From: CBCXVS01 sp965178525
GTDB lineage: Bacteria > Tectomicrobia > Entotheonellia > Entotheonellales > Entotheonellaceae
Assembly (NCBI GenBank): GCA_965178525.1
Contig: CBCXVS010000362.1
Coordinates: forward strand, 1-6,437
Length of the DNA: 6,437 bases
Direction of reading: 5' to 3'
The position numbers and the translations under genes were made by a program. This document shows, piece after piece, positions 1 to 5,768 of the stretch (position 1 is the stretch's first letter; each line of letters opens with the position of its first letter). The notes under the pieces were generated by a model. The model saw only the letters and a list, made by a program, of their open reading frames with translations. It did no database searches and was not told the DNA's origin.

Positions 1-76
1 TGAGCCGTGTGCGATGAAAGTCGCCCGCACGGTTCTGAGGGGGGAGGGTCATGGCGACATGGTGCCCCTACCCGAT
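1..76 (+). mobile_element. 3' end of a group II intron (domains V and VI), left copy
   Basis: Only the last two RNA domains of a bacterial group II intron lie in the window; the rest, with any reverse transcriptase, would be to the left. Domain V is 2-35: a 9-bp lower stem (2-10 with 27-35) carrying the AGC catalytic triad at 3-5, a two-base CC bulge (25-26), a 5-bp upper stem and a GAAA loop (16-19). Domain VI follows: CATG-GCGA-CATG makes the tip, GGG 42-44 pairs with CCC 71-73, A45 pairs with T69, and A70 is left bulged as the branch-point adenosine, seventh base from the end. The 3' splice site is placed after T76; G77 is shared with the second copy and may also be intron. The intron is antisense to the gene it interrupts, so splicing could not repair that gene's mRNA. 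Confidence 0.88.
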
Positions 77-77
77 G

Positions 78-350
78 AATAAAGTAGGAACCCACGATCG
101 AGACTTCGGGCGGCAGCAACTGTAGCAACCCCCCCGGGTTATGTGAAGCAGCAGTGGCATCATCGGCCACGCCAATAAAAGCGAGCGCCTGCCCATGGGC
201 TCGGGCTCTGGAGCCAACGGGACTCGGGGTGGTGGCAAAATTGAGCGATGGGGGGAGCGTGATGCCAAACGGCAGATCTTGCGCATGGAGGACACGAGGC
301 AAAGCGACGCACATCACAAGCAGCCACAGCACAGGAGGTTTGAGACGCAT
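78..350 (-). pseudogene. N-terminal fragment of an OmpP1/FadL- or PorV-like outer-membrane barrel protein, cut by a group II intron
   Basis: The ATG at 348-350 follows an AAAGGA ribosome site with a 6-base gap and lies 10 bp after the stop of the lipoprotein gene, so this is the third gene of the operon. About 91 residues remain. Residues 1-23 are a Sec signal peptide with a hydrophobic core (VLWLLVMCVAL) and a likely cut after LHA. The mature part carries the pattern VGSRARAHGQALAFIGVADD followed by ATAASHNPGGL. This is close to the hallmark of OmpP1/FadL/TodX and PorV-type barrels (GSGARALGMGGAFIAVADD, then ATAxxWNPAGL). Such proteins sit in the outer membrane and either pass hydrophobic substrates or assist secretion; the fragment does not say which. 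The coding sequence stops matching at Ile91, exactly at the intron boundary. The reading frame stays open through the intron end, but those codons are not part of the protein. Confidence 0.8.
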
Positions 351-360
351 GACCGGTCCT

Positions 361-954
361 TTATTTGGTAATCACCTTATCTTGCTTCCGCACATGGATG
401 CGCGTTCCCGATTCGAGTAAGCGCGCCTCAGAGGAATCGGTGATCACCTTTGTGATCCGAGCTTCCCCCAGAATCTCGTCTTGCAGCCCTTCCTCTTCAC
501 GAAATACGAGCAGCTTCATGCGCTCTCTGACGTGATGTTTTTTCGAGAGACTCGTGTACACCTTTGGGCCCTCTGTTCCCTGCACGCGCCCTTCCCGCAG
601 CGGGAAATGCTGCAGCAGTTTCAAGACCAGCCCCTCCATAAGCGGCACCACATCTTGTTCCGTAAAGATTTGCCCATAGATATCCTCCGAGAACGGCTCG
701 TACTTCTCAGATTCCGCGTCAATAAACTTTGCCTTGACATGCAAGGCCTGTATGTCCTCATCTTCACACACGGAACCCTCGATAATGCCCTCTTCTTCTT
801 TCGGTTCCGATAGCATGCTAAATCGCTCCCGATCTAACAGAGCGCTTAAGAGATCGTCATGCACGATTTTTTCGTACATCGCCGCTTGACAGATGGTCCC
901 AGAAGGCTTGAGGTAAACGCGCAGACGGGAGCCAACTTGTCTCGCCTTATGCAC
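361..954 (-). CDS. C-terminal part of a frameshifted envelope lipoprotein (CsgG/FlgO-like plus FlgT-C-like domains)
   Basis: This reading frame could start at GTG 954, but no start or ribosome site is convincing. The frame stays open upstream to about 1030, encoding RAVDEWGNTT-type residues that finish the third Ig-like repeat of the gene before it. I therefore read it as the 3' portion of that gene, not an independent gene. In the 197-residue piece, about 11-115 resembles the CsgG/FlgO fold (DDLLSALLDRERFSML, then a strand ending KAKFIDA, then the helix VLKLLQHFPL). Residues 130-197 resemble the C-terminal domain of FlgT-type proteins (KVYTSLSKKHHVRERMKLLV, ILGEARITKV, KQDKVITK). In known families these domains belong to periplasmic or outer-membrane proteins of curli export and flagellar assembly; here they imply an envelope assembly or scaffold role, not a flagellar one. 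The TAA stop at 361-363 lies 10 bp before the next gene's start. Confidence 0.75.
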   Translation of the reverse strand: MHKARQVGSRLRVYLKPSGTICQAAMYEKIVHDDLLSALLDRERFSMLSEPKEEEGIIEGSVCEDEDIQALHVKAKFIDAESEKYEPFSEDIYGQIFTEQDVVPLMEGLVLKLLQHFPLREGRVQGTEGPKVYTSLSKKHHVRERMKLLVFREEEGLQDEILGEARITKVITDSSEARLLESGTRIHVRKQDKVITK

Positions 955-1000
955 CTTACGTGTTACGGCGATCTTACAGCGGGTCGTATTTCCCCACTCA

Positions 1001-2410
1001 TCAACGGCCCGGGGAAGGAAGCGACCCGACCCCGCGGAGGCGCAGTCGGGTCGTATAGGCGAGAAAAAGCTCTCGGCCTTTGCTCTCTGGCGTTTTCAGG
1101 AGTGGCTGATTTTGAATCGAAAATTCGACAATCGGGCTGTCATCGGTGATGTGGACTTGCAGATAGATAGCATCGTTGTAAACGGTCACCTGATCTCGCG
1201 CCTCATGTTCGGAACATCGGACCGCTTCACGTGCATAGCGCCCACCCCGCCGAAAGAGCTTGATCACCGGTTTCACCCGCTCACGTCCCTGTGACATAGC
1301 GATGGAGACGGGCTGAGAGGGAATCGCCGGAAGGTCAGAAACCACCGTAGGCGATGGCAGAAAAGCCCATTGCGGCAGCCCATCCAGGGTTGATCTCCCC
1401 GTACGCGTTCGCCCTCCGGCCGCTGTCGTCAGCGCAATCTCACCGCGGGTCATATTGCCGGCGGCATCTTCCGCTTCAAAAGGCAGCGATGTGGCGCCAA
1501 GCTGGATCGGCATGTCCTGACGAAATACGCTCGCGGTCCCCGGCTGCAATCGCACCGGCCTTCCCGCTAGTTCAAAGCGCGCGATGCGATGGCGATCGGA
1601 CACCATGCCCTGCACCAGGACGCGTTGATGTGGGGGCGTCCCAGCCAATTCCACTCGCCCGAGACTGACGAGCGGTCCATAGCGATCCAAATGCACGGTG
1701 ACGCGCCGATGCGTCTTCCGGCCGAGTAAATCCACAGCCACGAGGTCAATCGCATTGGCGCCATCGTGCAAGACCATGTCGTGGGTGAACGGCAGGCGGG
1801 GCTCCGCAAGTTCAACAAAGAGCGGATGCCTATTGATACTCAGGGCTTTAATCGAGGTATCGTCCTCAGCTCGACCCCTCACGTCGATACGCAAATGATG
1901 GGTCAATAGACCATCGGAAGGATGATCCAGGATGATACGCGGCGAAGCGGTATCGCCCTGTGTCTGTTGCAAGAGGATACGACGGGTTTCATTCAGGTAA
2001 AATGCCGCTTTGGACGTCTTCACCATACGATACGAGGTTTCGAGTTCGCGCTGTGCCTGTACATATTGCTTGAGGCGGAAATAGGCAATGCCGAGTTCAC
2101 GGTGCGGAAAATAGTCCTCCAGAACGTGCACGCCATAGGTGTTGACACGCCAGCGGTCCTTCTGGCCTCGTCCCGCGGCTAACGCCGCTTGGAAACTGGC
2201 GACTGCTTCGTCCCAAAACTTCCCTTGCGCACACGAAAGCCCGCGCTCGTAATGTTGCCACCATTTATTTTGCCAGATCCCGGAGACGACGCAATAGCGC
2301 TGGTCATCAACCACGTAAACCTTGCCCCGCTCGACCGCACAGCCCCCCAGGATGGCGGCGAGAAGCCAGGTGCAGATGAACACGCCGGAGGTACAGTCGG
2401 GTTTCGTCAT
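1001..2410 (-). CDS. TPR/Ig-like repeat lipoprotein, N-terminal part of a frameshifted gene
   Basis: The ATG at 2408-2410 overlaps the upstream gene's TGA by ATGA, a sign of translational coupling. The N-terminus is a lipoprotein signal: hydrophobic WLLAAI, lipobox LGGC, acylated Cys24. Residues about 50-150 are helical and TPR-like (FWDEAVASFQAALAAG, HRELGIAYFRLKQYVQAQRE). Three Ig-like repeats of glucodextranase-B type follow at about 157-240, 247-328 and 408 onward. The first two end in the signature VAVDLLGRKTHRRVTV and EAEDAAGNMTRGEIAL. The third would end RAVDEWGNTTRCKIAV, but that lies in another frame. After Arg459 this frame gives an unrelated tail and stops at TGA 1001-1003. Removing one G from the run at 1030-1033 restores one gene, 361-2410, of about 682 residues. 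The product would be anchored in an envelope membrane and face the periplasm. As it stands, the protein lacks its CsgG/FlgT-like half. Confidence 0.85.
   Translation of the reverse strand: MTKPDCTSGVFICTWLLAAILGGCAVERGKVYVVDDQRYCVVSGIWQNKWWQHYERGLSCAQGKFWDEAVASFQAALAAGRGQKDRWRVNTYGVHVLEDYFPHRELGIAYFRLKQYVQAQRELETSYRMVKTSKAAFYLNETRRILLQQTQGDTASPRIILDHPSDGLLTHHLRIDVRGRAEDDTSIKALSINRHPLFVELAEPRLPFTHDMVLHDGANAIDLVAVDLLGRKTHRRVTVHLDRYGPLVSLGRVELAGTPPHQRVLVQGMVSDRHRIARFELAGRPVRLQPGTASVFRQDMPIQLGATSLPFEAEDAAGNMTRGEIALTTAAGGRTRTGRSTLDGLPQWAFLPSPTVVSDLPAIPSQPVSIAMSQGRERVKPVIKLFRRGGRYAREAVRCSEHEARDQVTVYNDAIYLQVHITDDSPIVEFSIQNQPLLKTPESKGRELFLAYTTRLRLRGVGSLPSPGR
1025..1033 (-). other. Probable one-base insertion (frameshift site) in the lipoprotein gene
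   Basis: On the minus strand the sequence reads CGC GGGG TC GGG TCG. With the fourth G removed, the frame runs R-G-S-G-R-F-L-P-R-A-V-D-E-W-G-N and completes an Ig-like repeat of the same form as the two before it. With the G present, translation ends 10 codons later. The length 361-2410 is 2050 bases, one more than a multiple of three, as expected. Homopolymer miscounting during sequencing would look the same as a real mutation. Confidence 0.72.
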
Positions 2411-4584
2411 GGCCGCTGCACCTCATTGCCAAGCCGGCGTGGATAGGCTTGGCGAATGTGTTGCAGGAGATCAGCCGCAAGTTCTTGGTCGATGTTGTGA
2501 AAATGACCTGGCTTCCACGCGTGCTTGGTGGCGAACGCAAGATCAGGGGCTTTGGTATCGATCAGCCGCATCCGGATTTCATCTTGATAAACGCTCCCCC
2601 TGCGGGAAGGCGTCATCTCACCGACGAGAAGCAACCTCACAACAAAGCAGTTATCTTGTATCGCTCGATCGTGTATACGTATGCTTCCACTTTCCTTCAA
2701 CAGCCGTAGAGTACGGTACAAGATCACGTCTCCGACGCCGGCCCGATCATCAAAAGAGCCATGGCGGTCGAATGTGTAAATGGCAAGGGATAAGGGCGCT
2801 ACCATCGAGCGCTCATCATGGTCTGATATCTTCCAACATTTGTTGGGCTGTACGAGCATCTCCTCGACGCTTGGTTCATCAAGAGCATACTGTTGCCACA
2901 ACTTCACACCGTCTCGTAGCGTTTTGATCAAGTGGTCATCCGGATTTCTCCGTATGGCTTCTGTGTAATCATCCAGCGCCGCCTGAAACTTGCTCGTTTT
3001 TTCCGAATCATACGCCTCCATCTCGCCCATCTGTGCCAACAGGTAGGCTCTATTGGCATAGACTAGAGCCATCTCATGACGGAAGGCCGGCACCTTCTCA
3101 TACGCTTCGAGAGCGATATGATAATAGTCCAATGCATTCATATGCTGGGCGGCATAGAGACGTCCCAGGCGGTGTGCCGCGATGGCCCGCAGCCAAGGCG
3201 GGGAGCGCGTTTTGTTGGGGTCCAGGGCCGCTTCATAGGCTTCCTCGGCCTTGTCGGTCTTATCTTGCACACCGTGGAGGAATTCATAGAAAAAGATACG
3301 GCCACGAACGATCTGTGCAAAGACATTTTCCTGGTCATACCTCTCGGCCTCCTGCCCGAACCCATGGGCTCCTTTCAGGTCACCCCGGGCCAGTGCGACC
3401 GCCGCCAAGCCGGCATAACCTTGGCTTTTCCTCCGCGGGTCCTGCTGTTGTTGGAGTTTCTTAAAGAAGCGCTCGGCCTCGGGCCACGCCTTCTGCATCC
3501 AAGCCTGATAGCCCTGGGCCAGCAAGAGGTGATGCGACACCACCGCTTGCTGCCAACGGAGCCCATCCGTCTGGCTCAGAGCCGTTTGGTAAGCTTGCAC
3601 CGCTTTCGTTAAGTCTCCTTCATAAAAAGCAATACGTCCCCGGACCAGGTGTGCGAAGAGATTTTTCCGATCATATGCCTCTGCCTGCTGCACGAACCTG
3701 TGGGCGCTTGGCGAGTCATCCCGGGCCAGTGCAACCGCCGCCAAGCCGGCATAACCTTGGCTTTTCCTCCGCGGGTCTTTCTGTTGTTGGAGTTCCATAA
3801 AAAAGCGTTCGGCCTCGGGCCATGCCTCCTGCATCCAGGCGTGGTAGCCCTGGGCCAGCAGGAACCGGTACGAGACGTCGTCCTGCATCCACCATCGGAG
3901 CGGACCACGCATGGTGTTAAGCGCCTTGCGATAAGCTGCCGAGGCGCACCCAGTATCTCCGTTACGAAAGCAGCTCGCGCCCCGGTTGATGTGAACATAG
4001 GGAAAAAGCCAGTAGAGCGTGAGGCTTAAAAGCGCTACTGCAGCCATTAAGAAGAGCCATTTTCGGAGTCTGCCCCGTTCCGGGAGAGCTTTGCTCCGTG
4101 CCAGAAAAGTCTGAGATATGGGAGGAGGGGCGACAGGCTGTATGGATTCGGCCCGGTAAATCGTCTCCAGTCCCGGGCCCTGCTCCCACTCGCAGTAAAA
4201 CCACTCGATCACGTCAAGCAGCGCGGCCAACTGGCGTTCCGCACGGGCAGGATTCAACGTCACGCGTTCCGCAGCATGGTCAGCCGGATTGGACCAAGTG
4301 CGGATGGTATGAAGCGAGGAGTAGATCTCCTTGGGTAACAATTTCTGTTTGTACGCTTGCTCGATACATGCATAAAGGTTGTCACTCGGCGCGGCTTGCC
4401 CAGCAGCCTCAAAAAGCCGACGCATCAGCAAGAGTGTCACGCGGGACAAATAAATCAGCACACCAGTCGCATTGTGCGCATGGCGCAGGGTCGCGAGTGT
4501 GGTCTGTAGTTCCACACGCAACTCGCCATCCACCTCAGGCGCCAGGGCCGTGATTTCGTCATCCAGCGATGTCGGTACTGACAT
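2407..4584 (-). CDS. DUF4145/HEPN-like, single-span membrane TPR protein with a C-terminal CsgG/FlgO-like domain
   Basis: This 725-residue protein is the first gene of the envelope operon. The start is clear: GGAGGAGG lies 6 bases before ATG 4584. Residues about 20-135 resemble DUF4145, a HEPN-like helical domain: RRLFEAAG, then PKEIYSSLHTIRTWSNPADH with the family's R-x3-N-x3-H pattern (R95, N99, H103), then LLDVIEWFYCEW. A proline-rich linker (about 148-156) leads to one membrane helix (about 175-197) flanked by Arg/Lys on its N side, so the N-terminus is probably cytoplasmic and the rest periplasmic. TPR-type helix pairs fill about 199-560, including a 112-residue unit present twice (about 235-345 and 347-457). 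Residues about 596-715 look like a shortened CsgG/FlgO domain (GDVILYRTLRLLKES, IRMRLIDTKAPDLAFA, ELAADLLQHIRQAYP). I know no named homologue. A scaffold or sensor linking cytoplasm and periplasm is an inference. Confidence 0.82.
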   Translation of the reverse strand: MSVPTSLDDEITALAPEVDGELRVELQTTLATLRHAHNATGVLIYLSRVTLLLMRRLFEAAGQAAPSDNLYACIEQAYKQKLLPKEIYSSLHTIRTWSNPADHAAERVTLNPARAERQLAALLDVIEWFYCEWEQGPGLETIYRAESIQPVAPPPISQTFLARSKALPERGRLRKWLFLMAAVALLSLTLYWLFPYVHINRGASCFRNGDTGCASAAYRKALNTMRGPLRWWMQDDVSYRFLLAQGYHAWMQEAWPEAERFFMELQQQKDPRRKSQGYAGLAAVALARDDSPSAHRFVQQAEAYDRKNLFAHLVRGRIAFYEGDLTKAVQAYQTALSQTDGLRWQQAVVSHHLLLAQGYQAWMQKAWPEAERFFKKLQQQQDPRRKSQGYAGLAAVALARGDLKGAHGFGQEAERYDQENVFAQIVRGRIFFYEFLHGVQDKTDKAEEAYEAALDPNKTRSPPWLRAIAAHRLGRLYAAQHMNALDYYHIALEAYEKVPAFRHEMALVYANRAYLLAQMGEMEAYDSEKTSKFQAALDDYTEAIRRNPDDHLIKTLRDGVKLWQQYALDEPSVEEMLVQPNKCWKISDHDERSMVAPLSLAIYTFDRHGSFDDRAGVGDVILYRTLRLLKESGSIRIHDRAIQDNCFVVRLLLVGEMTPSRRGSVYQDEIRMRLIDTKAPDLAFATKHAWKPGHFHNIDQELAADLLQHIRQAYPRRLGNEVQRP
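3301..3868 (-). repeat. Direct internal duplication, 336-bp period, inside the TPR coding sequence
   Basis: Segment 3301-3532 matches 3637-3868 at a constant offset of 336 bases (112 codons). A 44-base stretch is identical: 3398-3441 and 3734-3777. Identity falls to roughly three quarters toward the high-coordinate-independent flank at 3301-3380. In the protein both copies read AEAxD, RGRIxFYE, LLAQGYxAWMQxAWPEAERF and DPRRKSQGYAGLAAVALAR. The period is a multiple of three, so the frame is kept. It is an in-frame duplication of a multi-helix TPR unit, recent enough for stretches of DNA identity to remain. Confidence 0.85.
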
Positions 4585-4635
4585 AGTCGGCCTCCTCCGA
4601 TAGAGGCATGCGCGTGGGAGATAGCAATCTTTATG

Positions 4636-4647
4636 GGCTCATGAGCC
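4636..4647. promoter_or_regulatory. 12-bp perfect palindrome, possible operator
   Basis: GGCTCATGAGCC is a perfect inverted repeat about 50 bp upstream of the TPR gene start, where a dimeric repressor or activator could act on the operon promoter. It is short, appears once, and matches no regulator site I recognise, so the regulatory reading is only a suggestion from position. Confidence 0.25.
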
Positions 4648-4724
4648 ACGAGTTGTATGTAAGTTTAGTGGATTAGCAGCATAATCTCATTTCCCATCAA
4701 CTCTGGCGGCGTTCGGCCGGCCGC

Positions 4725-4749
4725 GTGGCGTTACCGCCGCTGCGTTTTT
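4725..4749 (+). terminator. GC-rich hairpin followed by five T on the plus strand
   Basis: GTGGCG (4725-4730) pairs with CGCCGC (4735-4740) around a TTAC loop, and TTTTT lies at 4745-4749. The layout resembles an intrinsic terminator for plus-strand transcription, but no plus-strand gene is present. On the minus strand it lies 70-90 bases after the hepT stop without a T tract, so it could only be a weak stop or an mRNA 3'-end stabiliser for mntA-hepT. Confidence 0.25.
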
Positions 4750-4811
4750 CGTCGGTTTCCTGGCGTCAAGCGCTCGACTGAGAACTCGACACAACTATCT
4801 ATAGCTTTGAG

Positions 4812-5162
4812 TCAGGAAAGTTGTAGGTCATTGAGGAGCTGTTCGCATATGTGGGTTAATGTCGGGACTTCGCTTTTGATGCTTGACCAAACCAGCGCAT
4901 CATCAATCATGTCGTAGCCGTAGGCGATGATATTGCGAAAGGCAATAATCGGATCAGCATCCGGGATTTGTAAAAAAATATCGGGAAAGTCAGTTCTGAT
5001 CCTGCGCAAAGATTCTCCAATGATCTCGAACATGCGTTCACATGCCGCTTTCGTGCGCATATCTGAGATGTATGCTTCAAGCGTCATATCATCAGTAAAG
5101 GACGTGATGTTCCTACAAGCAGTCACAATATCATACAAATAGGCTTGAACATTACGCTCCAT
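4812..5162 (-). CDS. hepT: HepT-like HEPN toxin (DUF86) with the catalytic His replaced by Tyr
   Basis: This is a 116-residue helical protein of the usual HepT/DUF86 length, partner of the MntA gene just upstream. The ATG at 5162 lies inside the mntA reading frame (11-bp overlap), with no good ribosome site of its own, so translation is probably coupled. Known HepT proteins are HEPN ribonucleases that use an R-x4-6-H motif and are silenced when MntA adds AMP units to the Tyr of R-x4-H-x-Y. Here the motif is FRNIIAYGYDMID: R76 is present, position 81 is Tyr (codon TAC) instead of His, and the modifiable Tyr83 is kept. The remaining family pattern (AACERMFEIIGESLRRI near 39-55, DDALVW near 87-92) is intact. 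The frame has no disruption, so this may be an inactivated toxin or a variant with another role. A CAC to TAC change is a single transition. Confidence 0.86.
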   Translation of the reverse strand: MERNVQAYLYDIVTACRNITSFTDDMTLEAYISDMRTKAACERMFEIIGESLRRIRTDFPDIFLQIPDADPIIAFRNIIAYGYDMIDDALVWSSIKSEVPTLTHICEQLLNDLQLS

Positions 5163-5451
5163 AAACGAGAATCCGATCACGCTCGATGGTTTGCCGGATA
5201 TACGGGTTTTTAACCGCGTTGGCCTGCACCACGTCCACTTTTCTTCCAAAGAGCGCTTCGAGCCGTCTTTTGCATTCGAAATACCGATGGAAAAGGTCAT
5301 CGGCGCCATCAAACTCGATGAGAACGTCAACGTCACTGCTCGCCAAACAAAAGTCGTCCCGTGCAGCCGAGCCGATCAAATCGAGCCGCTTGATGGCGAG
5401 TGCCATACATATGGCCGCGATCTCCGTCTGCATAGGTGTTAAATCAATCAT
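5152..5451 (-). CDS. mntA: MntA-like minimal nucleotidyltransferase antitoxin
   Basis: This 99-residue minimal nucleotidyltransferase of the polymerase-beta superfamily is the antitoxin of an MntA/HepT pair. The nucleotide-binding motif is GSAARDDFCLASSDVDVLIE: G27-S28, then D40 and D42 for metal binding, with the third acidic residue at D73 in KVDVV. The spacing GS-x11-DxD is one longer than the textbook GS-x10-DxD but, from memory, common in this family. In the characterised Shewanella system MntA transfers AMP from ATP to a HepT tyrosine and so neutralises the RNase. I chose ATG 5451, which has AGAAGAG just upstream, over the in-frame GTG at 5463. All catalytic residues are kept, unlike in its partner. 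The gene begins only about 20 bp from the edge of a MITE-like element, so its native promoter may have been displaced. Confidence 0.9.
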   Translation of the reverse strand: MIDLTPMQTEIAAICMALAIKRLDLIGSAARDDFCLASSDVDVLIEFDGADDLFHRYFECKRRLEALFGRKVDVVQANAVKNPYIRQTIERDRILVYGA

Positions 5452-5472
5452 GGCTCTTCTCACTTGGGCTCA

Positions 5473-5680
5473 GAAGCTGTTGTAAAAATATTAAGCTAAT
5501 TTTTTCAATAAGATACGGGCGCTATTAAGTTCCAATTTACAGGGTTACCATTGATGACGAAACCCCCATAATTCCTGGCTTTGGCGATGTGATTACGCCG
5601 AACCAGACTGGTTCAAGTGCTATGCATGTGCTGAACTAAGTGTCTGTTTTTATAGGCACATGGAATTTTACAACAGCTTC
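5473..5680. mobile_element. 208-bp MITE-like element with the terminal repeats of the adjacent IS5-family element
   Basis: The ends are perfect 15-bp inverted repeats: GAAGCTGTTGTAAAA at 5473-5487 and its complement at 5666-5680 (16 bp if the outer A/T is counted). The same 15 bases form the terminal repeat of the IS5-type element at 5751. The outside bases are TCA on the left and TAA on the right; both fit a TNA target but differ from each other, so this is not a clean single insertion. The inside is AT-rich and carries no transposase. It has a small stem-loop, GAACCA-GAC-TGGTTC, at 5600-5614. The simplest reading is a non-autonomous derivative moved by the neighbouring transposase. Confidence 0.72.
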
Positions 5681-5681
5681 T

Positions 5682-5750
5682 AATAGAGCTTTCGTCTTTG
5701 TAAGTGTCAGCCACGGCTGGCTGAGGTATGTAGAGGTCGGCCCCAGCTGA
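5682..5750. other. Short spacer between the MITE-like element and the IS
   Basis: This 69-bp stretch contains a 6-bp stem-loop, TCAGCC (5707-5712) with GGCTGA (5719-5724), and ends in TGA (5748-5750), a plausible TNA target next to the IS end. Because the repeats at 5666-5680 and 5751-5765 face each other, this spacer is itself framed by inverted repeats. I see no gene in it. Confidence 0.4.
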
Positions 5751-5765
5751 GAAGCTGTTGTAAAA
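5751..5765 (-). repeat. Terminal inverted repeat of the IS5-family element (transposase 3' side)
   Basis: GAAGCTGTTGTAAAA is identical to both ends of the neighbouring MITE-like element and lies 3 bp beyond the transposase stop codon (TAG, complement of 5769-5771). Short spacing between the stop and the terminal repeat is usual in IS5-family elements. The opposite end of the IS is not visible, because the group II intron and the window edge intervene. Confidence 0.78.
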
Positions 5766-5768
5766 CCC

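Larger units (their letters stand above)
4585..4811. other. 227-bp intergenic region upstream of the envelope operon
   Basis: It holds the leader of the TPR gene (GGAGGAGG ribosome site near 4591-4598), a perfect 12-bp palindrome, a GC-rich hairpin and an imperfect palindrome at 4765-4778 (GTCAAGCGCTCGAC). The operon promoter should lie here. I see no clean -35/-10 pair on the minus strand; TTGATG near 4700 is only a weak -35 candidate. No coding region is supported. Confidence 0.5.

Noticed and set aside
68..295. Minus-strand 75-residue reading frame
   Set aside because: It is an out-of-frame shadow of the barrel fragment, which has a ribosome site, signal peptide and family motif in another frame.
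481..1149. Plus-strand reading frames opposite the lipoprotein C-terminal part
   Set aside because: Shadows of the CsgG/FlgT-like coding region with no supporting motifs.
3076..3612. Plus-strand reading frame of 178 residues opposite the TPR gene
   Set aside because: Its internal similarity to 3649-4029 only mirrors the duplication in the minus-strand gene; no ribosome site or family pattern.
4700..4800. Integron attC-like site next to the toxin-antitoxin pair
   Set aside because: The region is GC-rich and palindromic, but the paired core sites (GTTRRRY/RYYYAAC) in proper arrangement are missing.
5530..5640. A 34-codon open stretch inside the MITE on the plus strand, ending in TAA before 5641
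   Set aside because: It looks protein-like (ending TGSSAMHVLN) but has no start codon or ribosome site; it could be a gene fossil captured by the element, which cannot be shown here.
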